Origin: JBIKLM01 sp044375105
Lineage (GTDB): Bacteria > Planctomycetota > UBA1135 > GCA-002686595
DNA: 27,069 bases
Reading direction: 5' to 3'
Assembly (NCBI GenBank): GCA_044375105.1
Contig: JBILNK010000040.1
Span: 1 to 27,069 of the forward strand
A model generated the notes under the pieces. It was not told the DNA's origin. It ran no database searches and saw nothing but the letters and a program-made list of their open reading frames with translations. The position numbers and the translations under genes were made by a program. Below are positions 15,783 through 24,435 of this stretch, piece after piece (the stretch's first letter is position 1; each line of letters begins with the position of its first letter).

Positions 15783-17981
15783 ATGACTCTGGCCAGCTTG
15801 ATCCGCGCCAACGAATGGTCCAAGGTCGATTCTGCCTGGGCCGAGCTGATGGCCTCGGAGGCCCCCATCGAAGAGGTTCTGCTCGGCCTGGACGCGGCCG
15901 CCGAGACCAAGCATCTGACGCGTATGCTGCCTTTCGTGCGCGAGCACGCCGAGCTGCTCGAGGCGGGCGGTCGCTTCAAGGACGCCGCCGAGCTGCTCGG
16001 CAAGGCCATGCTCCTCGGAGGCCCCCCCGGCGAACTCTCCACGCGCCTGTTCCGTTGTGCGCTGGCCGGCTGGGGCAAGGAGGCCTACTGGAACGACTAC
16101 ACCCGTCTGGTCCAGTTCCATGAAAGCACCTCGGACGTGCGCAAGGCCTGGCGCAGCTTGCGCAGCCTGATCGGCATGGGCAAGGGCAGCGCGGTCTTCC
16201 ACCGCTCCGGCTGGGGCGTGGGCGAGGTCCTGGACCTGGACCTGCCCAAGCTCGAAGTCCAGATCAAGTTCGCCTCGGGCCGGCGCGACTGGTTCCCGCT
16301 CAAGACGGTCATCGACACCTGCGACGTGCTCGACGCCGATGACATCCGCGGCCTGCTGGTCAAGGACCGCGCCAAGCTGGAGCGGCTGCTCAAGGAAGAA
16401 CCCCTCCAGGTCCTGATCGGTGTGACCAAGCGCTATGGGGGCAAAATCAAACAGAACGTGCTCAAGAGCGCCATGGCCCAGGTCGGCCTGGACCAGGCGG
16501 CCTTCACCTCCTGGTGGCGCAAGGCGCGCAAGGTGGCCGAAACCAGCTCGACCGTCGAAGTGACCGGAACCGGCGTCAATTCCCAGGTGCGCCTCCTGGA
16601 CGCAGCGGTGGACCCGGCCGAGTCGTTGCGCCACCAACTGCGCATGAGCCGGGACCTCGGTGCCGCCCTGACCCGCGTGCGCGACCTGTTCGCCGGGAAG
16701 AAACTCGATGCCCAGCTGCGTGAGGCGGCCCTGCAAACCCTCGAAGAGATGGTCGCCTCCGGCGATGCGGAGGATGTGCAGCGCATGGCCACCTGGTTGT
16801 TCTTGCGCGGCGAGCGCGGCAGCACCCCGCCGGCCCTGGGTCAGCGTCTGGAACTGGCCAAGCAACAGCCGGCCCCGATGGATCCGGGCCAGGCCCCGCT
16901 GCTGTGGGCCCTGTTCGAGCGCCTGGGCGGCTCCCGCGATCAGGAGCTGGCCATCGCCTTGCTTCCCGAGGTCTACGGGGAATCCTGGCTGGACGAGGTC
17001 GCCAAGCACCTGATGCACGCGGCGCCCGGCATGACCCGTGGCCTGGTCGAGGCGCTGATGCAGGCCGGCCGGCAGAGCGTGCTCGCCGACTATTATCAGA
17101 CCCTGCTGATCCGGCCCCTGCGCAACCCGCACCTCCTGGTGGCGATCGCCGACTTGGCCGAGTCGGGCCGGGTCAAGGGCAACTATCCAGGCCCCCTGCA
17201 GCGGCTGCACTCGTTCCTGCTGCTGGCCAACCACCTGTTCGAAGCCGAGGGCGCCGATCCCCAGCGCCAGCGCACCCAGGTGCGTCTGACCCAGCTGCTC
17301 TCGGGCGGCGAGCCGAATCTGCTGCGCACCCTGATGGCCGGCGCGAAACGGGCCGAGGTCCGCGCGCTGATGCCGCTGGTCGCCAAGGGCGTCGACGGCC
17401 CCATCGACCGCGCTTTCACCCACGTCGCCGTCAGCCTGTACCCCAACATCTACCGCGACGAGGCGCGTCCCTTCTGGGAGGAGGATGCCATCTGGACCAG
17501 CCGCTTGGGCTTGTCCCGGCGCGAGAACGAGCTCCGCGAGCTGCGCGAGGTCAAGATTCCGGCCAATTCCGAGGCCATCGGCCGGGCCGCCTCCTACGGC
17601 GACCTTTCGGAGAATTCCGAGTGGGAAGCCGCCATCGAAGAGCAGCGCAACCTGACCGCACGCGCCATGGAGATCGAGGAGGAGCTGCGCAAGGCTCAAC
17701 TGATCGAAAACGCCGCCATCCCGGCCAAAACGGTGGCTCCAGGGACCTCCGCGCGCTACCGAGTGCTGGGCACGGGCGAGGAGAACTTCGTGCGCATCCT
17801 GGGCCCCTGGGACAGCGAGGGCGATCACGACATCTCCTACCGCTCGCCGGTGGCCCAGGGCATGCTCGGCAAGAAGGAGGGCGAGCGCGCCCTGCTGCGA
17901 CTGCCCCAGGGCGATCAGGAAATCGAGGTCCTCGAGGTCGACGTGCTGCCCCTCACCAGCCCGGTGCCGGCCGGCCGCTGA
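15783..17981 (+). CDS. greA: GreA-type transcription elongation factor with long N-terminal extension
   Basis: Protein of 732 aa. The last 156 residues (about 577-732) are a nearly complete GreA. There is a coiled coil with the tip GDLSENSEWEAA, where acidic D607 and E610 match the residues that stimulate RNA polymerase transcript cleavage, then an FKBP-like domain (ISYRSPVAQGMLGKKEGERALLRLP). The first 570 residues are an alpha-rich extension with RSGWGVGEVLDLDLPKLEVQIKFASG near residue 140, a KOW/Tudor-like stretch. Chlamydial GreA proteins have a comparable long architecture (about 715 aa). The start at 15783 has no Shine-Dalgarno sequence, but it opens a plausible helix (MTLASLIRANEW), and the frame upstream of it lacks protein character. 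It probably rescues stalled RNA polymerase; the extension's role is unknown. Confidence 0.88.
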   Translation: MTLASLIRANEWSKVDSAWAELMASEAPIEEVLLGLDAAAETKHLTRMLPFVREHAELLEAGGRFKDAAELLGKAMLLGGPPGELSTRLFRCALAGWGKEAYWNDYTRLVQFHESTSDVRKAWRSLRSLIGMGKGSAVFHRSGWGVGEVLDLDLPKLEVQIKFASGRRDWFPLKTVIDTCDVLDADDIRGLLVKDRAKLERLLKEEPLQVLIGVTKRYGGKIKQNVLKSAMAQVGLDQAAFTSWWRKARKVAETSSTVEVTGTGVNSQVRLLDAAVDPAESLRHQLRMSRDLGAALTRVRDLFAGKKLDAQLREAALQTLEEMVASGDAEDVQRMATWLFLRGERGSTPPALGQRLELAKQQPAPMDPGQAPLLWALFERLGGSRDQELAIALLPEVYGESWLDEVAKHLMHAAPGMTRGLVEALMQAGRQSVLADYYQTLLIRPLRNPHLLVAIADLAESGRVKGNYPGPLQRLHSFLLLANHLFEAEGADPQRQRTQVRLTQLLSGGEPNLLRTLMAGAKRAEVRALMPLVAKGVDGPIDRAFTHVAVSLYPNIYRDEARPFWEEDAIWTSRLGLSRRENELRELREVKIPANSEAIGRAASYGDLSENSEWEAAIEEQRNLTARAMEIEEELRKAQLIENAAIPAKTVAPGTSARYRVLGTGEENFVRILGPWDSEGDHDISYRSPVAQGMLGKKEGERALLRLPQGDQEIEVLEVDVLPLTSPVPAGR

Positions 17982-18251
17982 GCGGCTCGGAAACCGGCGC
18001 CTCGGGCCGCTCCCGAGCCGTCGCGCCAGCCTCTCGGGAGGCCGTCAGGCCGCTTTCCGGTGGCCGCCGAGGCAGACACCTCACCGCGCAGCGATCGTTT
18101 GCAGGCCTGCCCGAGCCCGCGTCGTCCCACCCGGGCGGGCCGATCGACCGGGATCGGCCACGCAGGTCGGGCCGGGCTCGGCCCTGGCCACATCAGCGGC
18201 CCGAGCGGACGGACAGCTCGGGCTGCGCCGCCGCCCCAAGAGCACCCGCGC
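17982..18251. terminator. Convergent intergenic region with candidate terminator hairpins
   Basis: The GreA-like gene and the FG-GAP operon converge on this 270-bp gap. It holds CTCGGG-CCGCT-CCCGAG (18001-18017), then GCCTC-TCGG-GAGGC nearby, and CCGATC-GACCGG-GATCGG farther on. There is no proper T-run after any of them; TTT in CGCTTTCC follows the second only loosely. They may be weak bidirectional terminators or RNA 3'-end protectors. Confidence 0.35.
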
Positions 18252-20003
18252 TCACGGCAGGTCGATCACCGTATAGCGGCGCCGACCGCGGTCGCCGCCC
18301 AGGGCCCACACGGCGACCGGGCTGTCCTGCCCATCGCCGTCGAGATCGACCGCCAAGACTTCGATCAACACGCTGCCCGCCTCGAGCCCGTAGCCTTTGG
18401 GATCGAGGCGGAGCTGCGCAACGGGCTGTTGTCCTTCGGTCAAGCGCCGCTCCTGCTCGGCCGCGAGGCCACCCAGGAAACCCAGCAGCCGGTCGATGTC
18501 CCAGACCGTGGTGCCCGTTTCGAACAGCTCGCGCCGCAGGGTGTTCTCGAAGTCGTCCACGGTGAAGCGGCCCGCGCTGACCCCGCGGCCGCGGAACAGA
18601 TCCGCCCGGTCGCGCTCCGGGGACAGCAGCAGGATGTCCGCTTGCCCATCGCCGTCGAAGTCCCCGCCGGTGCGCTCCCGGAAACGCGAGCCGGCGCTGC
18701 GGAAGCGCTCCACCAGGCTGTAGGGGTCGCGCACCAGCTCGAGGATCGGCGGCAGACGCAGCTTGAGCTCGGTGCTGCGGAAGGGCTTGGTCTCGAAGCG
18801 CACGGCGCCCAGGTTGCGGTAGGCGCTGGCGCGCACCGAGATGTCCCAGCTGGAGAACAACCCCAGCATCAGCGTCGGGATCGTAGGCACCTCGACGCGC
18901 ATCAGCAGCAGGTCGCGCAGGCCGTCGTCATCGATGCGCGCCACCACCACGCCGGTGATCGCCTCGGCGCTCTTCAGGACCGTGGAGGGTTCGGTGAACT
19001 GGGGCCCGCTCGGCCGCCCCGGGAAGACCCACAGCTTTTTGCCTTGGCTGACCACGTGGTCGGGGATGCCGTCCCCATCGAGGTCGGAGCGGGTCAGGTC
19101 GGCCTGATCGCCGATGGTCAGGGCGCCGCCCGGTCGGATCTCGGCGTCGGCCGACTCGGGGTCCTTGAAGATCGAGAGGTCGACGCTGATGTCCGGTTCC
19201 TTGCCGTAGCTGCCATCGGCGCGCTGCAGATGGAATCCGCGGCGCTGCCCCTGGCGCACCAGCAGGTCCGGCTGCCCGTCGCCGTTCATGTCCTCGGTCT
19301 CGAGCCCGGGGATCGTGAACGACAAGGACAGCCGGTCGGAGAGGTCCTGGCCCTCGAATCCGGCCCCTTCGCCCACCTCGACCGCCACCTCCCCGGCCAG
19401 CTCGAAGATCGGTTCCTGCCCCGCTTCGCCGCGTTGCAGCCAGAGCCCCACGTGGCTGGCCGCCGGGACCAGCACGTCGCTGCGCCCGTCGGCGTTGACA
19501 TCCTGGACCAGGGGGGCGAAGCGCGGGGCGCCGACCCGCAGGCCGAAGCTGGCCCGCCGCGCCAGGCGCCGGCCCTCGCGGCCGAAGCTGCCGTCCTCCT
19601 GCAGCGGATAGGCCTCGAGTCCGCCGGGACCGCACACGAACAGCAGCTCACAACGGCGCCGGGAATCGGGGGCCAGGGCCCCAGAATCCTCGACCGGCTC
19701 GAAGGCGTAGTTCCCGAGCGCCAGCAGGGAACGGGCCGGATCGGCCAGCTGCAGGTCCCCCACCGGCCGAGCTTCGAAACGCTCGAACCGCTGACCTTCC
19801 GGGCCGCGCGCGCCTCCCAGGGTCTGGATCAGCCCCTCGGGGGTCACCAGCACCAGACGATCGCCCAGCGTGCAGCGGATCAGGGCCTGGGCCGCGACCG
19901 GGAAGGCCGCCGAGTTGGCGCCGATCTCGGTCGCAGCCGCGGCTGCGGGCTCGGCCTGCAACAGGACGGGGGACAGGGCCAGAGAAACGGTCAGGGCCAG
20001 CAT
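18252..20003 (-). CDS. Secreted FG-GAP/VCBS-type protein, last gene of the operon
   Basis: Protein of 583 aa with an N-terminal signal peptide (MLALTVSLALSPVLLQAEPAA). Calcium-binding integrin-like loops of the form DxDxDGxxD recur: DVNADGRSDVLVPA, DMNGDGQPDLLV, DLDGDGIPDHVV, RIDDDGLRDLLL, DFDGDGQADILLLS and a last variant DLDGDGQDS. This suggests a beta-propeller fold exposed outside the cytoplasm. No enzyme motif is visible. The ATG at 20003 shares one base with the stop of the preceding gene (TGATG) and has GGAG upstream, so translation is coupled. The next-upstream gene encodes a protein of the same architecture, so the two may form a pair by duplication or a complex. The function is unknown; such propellers often mediate binding or serve as surface proteins. 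Confidence 0.88.
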   Translation of the reverse strand: MLALTVSLALSPVLLQAEPAAAAATEIGANSAAFPVAAQALIRCTLGDRLVLVTPEGLIQTLGGARGPEGQRFERFEARPVGDLQLADPARSLLALGNYAFEPVEDSGALAPDSRRRCELLFVCGPGGLEAYPLQEDGSFGREGRRLARRASFGLRVGAPRFAPLVQDVNADGRSDVLVPAASHVGLWLQRGEAGQEPIFELAGEVAVEVGEGAGFEGQDLSDRLSLSFTIPGLETEDMNGDGQPDLLVRQGQRRGFHLQRADGSYGKEPDISVDLSIFKDPESADAEIRPGGALTIGDQADLTRSDLDGDGIPDHVVSQGKKLWVFPGRPSGPQFTEPSTVLKSAEAITGVVVARIDDDGLRDLLLMRVEVPTIPTLMLGLFSSWDISVRASAYRNLGAVRFETKPFRSTELKLRLPPILELVRDPYSLVERFRSAGSRFRERTGGDFDGDGQADILLLSPERDRADLFRGRGVSAGRFTVDDFENTLRRELFETGTTVWDIDRLLGFLGGLAAEQERRLTEGQQPVAQLRLDPKGYGLEAGSVLIEVLAVDLDGDGQDSPVAVWALGGDRGRRRYTVIDLP

Positions 20004-21580
20004 CAGAACTCCAACACCGAGACGTCGCGGGGCCCGACCACCAGCAGGTGCTCGAGCGGAGGGGCCATGGCGCCCCGTCCGACCACCGAGTCGGCCAGGA
20101 TGCGCGCGCGCGGATCGATCCCCAGTTCGAACAAGGGGGTCGGATTGAGGGACCAGCGCTCGCCGCGGGTCGAGACCATCGAAAGGCGCAACTTGCCGGC
20201 CTGCGGCCGCCAGAGCAGGTCGGCCAGCTTGTCCCCGCTGCGATCGCGCACAAACTCGAGCGTCGGCAGGGAGTCTTCGCTGCGGAACGAAAGCCGCTCG
20301 GCCAACACCGGCCGGCGGGCCAGCTTGCCGCCTTCGTTGAGGTAGATGTACTGCTCGAGCTCGTAGCGGTCGAGGGACCCCTGGGTCAGCGCCTGCAGCA
20401 GGTCGGGGCGCAGGGCCGCCAGACTGAGGTCGACCCGGCCGTCGCCGTTGAGGTCGTAGAGCCGGGGATCGCCGGCGAACCCATCGATGACCAGCACCGC
20501 GTCGGGTGTCGAGACGAAGCGCTCGGGCTTGTCCGGGGTCGGCTGCCGCTGGTGATGGATCAGGATCTGGGAGCGCGCCTTGGAGGCGCGCTGATCCCCG
20601 GCGATCAGGACCCAGTCGAGCCGGCCATCCCCGCTGACATCGCCGAACAGGCTGGCGAAGGAGACGTCCAGGGCGCGGCGCTCGTCGACCACCACCGGCG
20701 AGGCCAGGGAGCGAGCCTGCGGCTCCGGTCCGCTGGGGCTGCCGGAGAACCACTGCAACTGGGTCTCGTCCTGGGCCAGGAGTTCGACGCGCCGATCTCC
20801 GTCCGCGTCGAGCACGAAGGGCGCGGGCACCTGATCGTCGACGCTTACCAGGGTCCTGACCCCCAGGGCCTCGCTCAGGCTGATCTCGAGGCCCGCGTTG
20901 GCACTGGCGCTCGTGACGCGCAGGGGCGCCTGCCCTTCCGCCAGGGGCAGCGGCGCGAGCAGCGGCAGGAAGCGCGCCTCGAAGCGGCTCTGGCCCTCCG
21001 AGCGGCGCTGCAGCAGCATGTGGTAGCCCTTGGCCCCCGGCACGAGCAGGTCGTCGAGCCCATCGCCATCCAGGTCCGCCACGGCCCGCGACCAGTGCAC
21101 GAGCTGCTCGGGATCGGGCAGCTGCCAGAGGCAATCCAGTTCCGCCAGGCGCAGGAAGCGCTCGGCCTCGGGCGCCGCCGGACGCAGGGCGTAGGCGCCC
21201 CGCGGCGTCAGCAGGGCGATCTCGCGCCCCGCGGCGGGATCGAGCTCGGCGATCGCGAAGGCGACCACGTCGGCGGGCAGCTCGATGCGCCGGGAAGCGA
21301 CCTGGGCCAAGCCGCTGGCGCTGCCCAGGTGCAGGGCCAGGGATCGACGGCCGACGCCGCTCTTCGGTCCGAGCGCCAGCACCAGATCGGCCTGTCCATC
21401 GCCATCCAGATCCCGCCAGGCCGCATCCAGAGCGCGCTCCTCGCTGGCCAGCGGAACGGAGCGCACCCGCACCAGGTCGCTGCGCTTGGCGGCCTGGGAC
21501 CAGGCAGGCTCGGGCCACAAGGCCAGGAACGCGCCCAGAGCCGCCGACGTCAGCCTGCGCCCAAGCCCCGGGGCGCTCAC
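20003..21580 (-). CDS. Secreted FG-GAP/VCBS-type protein, third gene of the operon
   Basis: Protein of 525 aa. The N-terminus (LTSAALGAFLALWPEPAWSQA) is a signal peptide with a likely cleavage after WSQA. Loops with the FG-GAP calcium pattern follow: DLDGDGQADLVLAL, DLDGDGLDDLLVPG, DADGDRRVELLA, DVSGDGRLDWVLIA, DLNGDGRVDLSLAA and a weaker DRSGDKLADLLW. The spacing fits a six- or seven-bladed propeller. The GTG start at 21580 overlaps the stop of the lipoprotein gene (GTGA), with GGAGG about 8 nt upstream. Residues between the repeats (FSGSPSGPEPQ) resemble a stretch in the next protein (FPGRPSGPQF), suggesting common ancestry. No catalytic motif is recognised; a role at the cell surface is inferred from the export signal and fold only. 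Confidence 0.88.
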   Translation of the reverse strand: MSAPGLGRRLTSAALGAFLALWPEPAWSQAAKRSDLVRVRSVPLASEERALDAAWRDLDGDGQADLVLALGPKSGVGRRSLALHLGSASGLAQVASRRIELPADVVAFAIAELDPAAGREIALLTPRGAYALRPAAPEAERFLRLAELDCLWQLPDPEQLVHWSRAVADLDGDGLDDLLVPGAKGYHMLLQRRSEGQSRFEARFLPLLAPLPLAEGQAPLRVTSASANAGLEISLSEALGVRTLVSVDDQVPAPFVLDADGDRRVELLAQDETQLQWFSGSPSGPEPQARSLASPVVVDERRALDVSFASLFGDVSGDGRLDWVLIAGDQRASKARSQILIHHQRQPTPDKPERFVSTPDAVLVIDGFAGDPRLYDLNGDGRVDLSLAALRPDLLQALTQGSLDRYELEQYIYLNEGGKLARRPVLAERLSFRSEDSLPTLEFVRDRSGDKLADLLWRPQAGKLRLSMVSTRGERWSLNPTPLFELGIDPRARILADSVVGRGAMAPPLEHLLVVGPRDVSVLEF

Positions 21581-22587
21581 CGCTCGACCTCCACCAGGGA
21601 TTCCGTGTCGCCGCCGGAGACGCCACCAAGCCACAGGAAGCCCAGGCTCCAGGCGGCCGGTGTGCGCTCGTAGCTGAGCAGCCCGAGCAGCGTCGACCAG
21701 CGATACCGGCCGGGCCCCTTGCGCGTGTAGCGCAGGATCAGCGGCACGTGCAGGTCGCGCAGCGCCTGCCGGCGCTCGCTGGCTCGCACCGAGGTCTCGC
21801 GGGGCTCCTCGAAGCCCGCGTCCGGCGCGCTGCGGGGTCGGTGGTAGCGGATCGCCAGCCGCTCGCCTTCGTCCGCCAGGCGCAGGCGCTCGAGCAGCAT
21901 CTGGGGGTCGTCCACGGGCGCCCCGTCGACGTTGGACACCAGGTCGCCGTAGCGCAGCCCCGCCGGCCGCCAGGGGCTCTTGCGCGAGAGGCCGACCACG
22001 ACCACGCCCGCACCCGGGGCCAGGCCGCAGGCCCGCGCCTCGACCTCGGTGGCCGTGCGCAGCACCACGCCGGCGCGCTGCTCCTCCCGGTAGCGCACCG
22101 AGGCGCCGCGCTCCGCCGGCGCGCTGCGCGCTTCGAGCACCAGCTCGGTGCTGGCCTCGCGCCCGGCGCGGTCGAGCAGCAGCCCGAGGCGCGTGCCGGG
22201 GGCCTGCTCGAGCTCCAGAGCGCGCCATTGGGAGGGCCAGCTCAGCTCCATGCGCGTGCCATCCGGCAGGGCCGCCTCCAGCAGCAGGTCGCCGGCCTCC
22301 AGGCGGGCCCGCGCCGCCGGCGAGTTTTCGATCACCCGCAGGACCTCCAACCCGGGAGCCCCCTGGCCGCCGAAGGCGCTGTCGAGGCTGCTCGGGGCCT
22401 CGGCCAACTCGACGCCGCTGAAGCTTCCCGCCGGCAGGGCCTGCCGAGCGGCTTCGTCGGCCGGTTCGGCGAACAGATCGAGGGGCTCCTCGATGTCGAT
22501 CAGCACCGGGGACTGCTCGGGTGGTGCGCTCTGGCAGGCGGCCAGGGCCAGCATGGACAGGCCGGCGCTGGGCAGGAAGGGACGCAT
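21577..22587 (-). CDS. Lipoprotein with two PDZ-like domains
   Basis: Predicted lipoprotein of 336 aa: MRPFLPSAGLSMLALAAC carries a lipobox with the lipidated Cys at 18. Two PDZ-like modules follow, one around LEVLRVIENSPAARARLEAGDLLLEA (about 80-105) and one around GVVVVGLSRKSPWRPAGLRYGDLVSNVDG (about 195-225). There is no serine-protease domain, so this is not a DegP-type protease. The last 60 residues (HVPLILRYTR, then YRWSTLLGLLSYER and LGFLWLGG) form an aromatic-rich region I cannot assign. The ATG at 22587 is 11 bp after the stop of the ABC transporter gene, and the 3' end overlaps the next start. It could hold or present the secreted FG-GAP proteins at the envelope; this is inference from gene order. 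Confidence 0.82.
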   Translation of the reverse strand: MRPFLPSAGLSMLALAACQSAPPEQSPVLIDIEEPLDLFAEPADEAARQALPAGSFSGVELAEAPSSLDSAFGGQGAPGLEVLRVIENSPAARARLEAGDLLLEAALPDGTRMELSWPSQWRALELEQAPGTRLGLLLDRAGREASTELVLEARSAPAERGASVRYREEQRAGVVLRTATEVEARACGLAPGAGVVVVGLSRKSPWRPAGLRYGDLVSNVDGAPVDDPQMLLERLRLADEGERLAIRYHRPRSAPDAGFEEPRETSVRASERRQALRDLHVPLILRYTRKGPGRYRWSTLLGLLSYERTPAAWSLGFLWLGGVSGGDTESLVEVER

Positions 22588-22598
22588 GGGCGGGGGCC

Positions 22599-24422
22599 TC
22601 AGGGGATGCGCCGCATGCGCAGGGCCAGCAGCCCGAGACCGGCCGCCAGCAGCAGCCAGACCAGCGGACCCGACCAGCGCGTGTCGGCGAATTGGAAGAT
22701 GGCGTTGGTGGCGCCTTCGGAATACAGCCGGGCGGCGTGCACCTGGCTGCGGTCGCCGAGCGGCGTGGGCAGATAGCTCGACAGGCTCCAGGCCTGGGTG
22801 GCCTTGGGCAACAGCCCACGGCCGAGGTCGAGGGCCAGCAGCGCGCCGATCGTCACGCCCAGGGCGGTCGCCCCGCTGCGCAGCAGGGCGCCCAGCAGGA
22901 AGCCCAGGCTGGCGAAGCCGAGCAGCGGCAGCAGGGGTGCGATCAGAGCGGCCCGATATTCCGGTCGGACGTCCGCGGCCGTGAGGATCGAGAACCGCAC
23001 CCCGTTGGGCAGCAACTCGGTCAGGTCGCCGAACTCGAAAATCTGGCCCGCCACCCCCGCGGAGACCCCCAGCAGGAGCCCGTAGCCGAGCAGCACCGCC
23101 AGCCACATGGCGAGCAGCTTGCCCAGGCCGATCGAGAGGCGCGAGAGCCCCCGCTGGGCCAGGTTGCGCAGGGTGCCGCGTCCGAACTCCCCCGCCAGGG
23201 TCTGGCTAGCGAGGCCTGCGCCGAACAGGGCCAGCAGCGGCAGACCGGTCTCGAGCGCCCGTAGCACGGCGGCGAAGGCGGTCACGTCCGTGGCGCTGAA
23301 CTGCTCGGCGCTGGCCACGTCTCCGAGCTGCTGCTCGAGGCCGCGGGCCTGGGCCCAGATGCGCACGGCCCCGGCGGCCGCGGGGAGAGCCAGCCAGGGC
23401 AGGATGCCGGCCAGGCGCAGGCGCTCGAAGAACAGCACGCGCAAAAGGGCCTGGGCGGGCGCCCGGCGCTCCTTGGGCTGCAGCGCGGCCGGCAGGTCCC
23501 GGGGAGTCGGCGCAGGCTGCTCGCCGGCGTGCAGATAGAAGTCCACCAGGTCCAATCGCCGGGGCGCGAAGCGTTCGATCTCGTGCCCCGATCGGACCAG
23601 TCCCCCTAGCAGCTCGCTGGCCGGCCGGCCGGCGAGCTCCACCTCGAAGCCGGCGCCATCGCTGGCCGGCGCGAAGGACAGGCCCCGGGCGGAGAGGGCC
23701 TCGGCCAGCCGGCTGCGCTCGAGCGCATCGATGGCGAAGCGGCCGCGCGGATCGCCGAGCAAGACCCGCGTCTCGCCCTCGGCGATGATGCGGCCCTTCT
23801 TGAGCACCACGACCCGGTCGGTCAGGCCCTGCAGTTCATGCAGTTGATGGCTCGAGAGCAGGATCGCCAGACCCTTCTCCTTGGCCAAGCGGGCCAGCAG
23901 GCGCCGCATCTCGGCGATGCCCTCGGGATCGAGCCCGTTGGTGGGCTCGTCGAGGATCAGGTTGGTGGGGCCCCCCAGGAGCGCCTGGGCGATGCCGAGG
24001 CGCTGGCGCATGCCCTGGCTGTAGGTGCGCACCGGGCGATCGCCGGCGTGGCCGAGGCCGACCGCCTCGAAGTGTTCGGCCGCTTCGGCGCGCGCGCGCG
24101 CCGGGCTCAAGCCCTGGGCGATGCCGAGCGCATACAGATTTTTACGCCCGTTCCAGCCCGGATAAAAAGCGCAGTGCTCGATCAGCGACCCGATGCGGGC
24201 GCGGCCCTCTTCCGGGTGCTGGCGGGCGTCGAAGCCGTCGACCCGCACCGCGCCGGTTCCGCCCGGCAGAAGGCCGAGCAGGGTGCGCATCGAGGTCGTC
24301 TTGCCGGAGCCGTTGTGGCCCAGGAACCCGGTGACGGCCCCATCGGGCACATCGAAGGAGACGCCTTCCAGGATCGTGGTTCGGCCGAGGCGGATGCCCA
24401 GACCTCGCAGCTGCATGGACAT
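22599..24422 (-). CDS. ABC transporter with fused ATPase and ABC-2-type permease
   Basis: Protein of 607 aa. The ATP-binding domain (about 1-220) has Walker A GHNGSGKT (35-42), the signature YSQGMRQRLGIAQALL, Walker B LILDEPTNGLD, and the switch His in LSSHQLHE. A regulatory stretch follows to about 310, as in CcmA-type exporter ATPases. The C-terminal half (about 370-605) has around six hydrophobic helices with the ABC-2 pattern: an early helix pair, then LAGEFGRGTLRNLAQRGLSRLSIGLGKLLAMWLAV, which matches the conserved ABC-2 segment. Usually these halves are separate genes; here the frame is continuous. The ATG at 24422 follows a TAGGCT box by 7 nt. It is the first gene of the PDZ/FG-GAP operon and probably exports or remodels an envelope component. 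The substrate cannot be told from sequence. Confidence 0.9.
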   Translation of the reverse strand: MSMQLRGLGIRLGRTTILEGVSFDVPDGAVTGFLGHNGSGKTTSMRTLLGLLPGGTGAVRVDGFDARQHPEEGRARIGSLIEHCAFYPGWNGRKNLYALGIAQGLSPARARAEAAEHFEAVGLGHAGDRPVRTYSQGMRQRLGIAQALLGGPTNLILDEPTNGLDPEGIAEMRRLLARLAKEKGLAILLSSHQLHELQGLTDRVVVLKKGRIIAEGETRVLLGDPRGRFAIDALERSRLAEALSARGLSFAPASDGAGFEVELAGRPASELLGGLVRSGHEIERFAPRRLDLVDFYLHAGEQPAPTPRDLPAALQPKERRAPAQALLRVLFFERLRLAGILPWLALPAAAGAVRIWAQARGLEQQLGDVASAEQFSATDVTAFAAVLRALETGLPLLALFGAGLASQTLAGEFGRGTLRNLAQRGLSRLSIGLGKLLAMWLAVLLGYGLLLGVSAGVAGQIFEFGDLTELLPNGVRFSILTAADVRPEYRAALIAPLLPLLGFASLGFLLGALLRSGATALGVTIGALLALDLGRGLLPKATQAWSLSSYLPTPLGDRSQVHAARLYSEGATNAIFQFADTRWSGPLVWLLLAAGLGLLALRMRRIP

Positions 24423-24435
24423 TCGGGCGAGCCTA
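24423..24435 (-). promoter_or_regulatory. Possible leaderless promoter (-10 TAGGCT) of the ABC/PDZ/FG-GAP operon
   Basis: TAGGCT (24435-24430, minus strand) is followed by 7 nt and the ATG at 24422. No Shine-Dalgarno sequence is present. A weak TTCAAG at -35 distance is the only upstream match, so confidence is limited. Confidence 0.35.
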
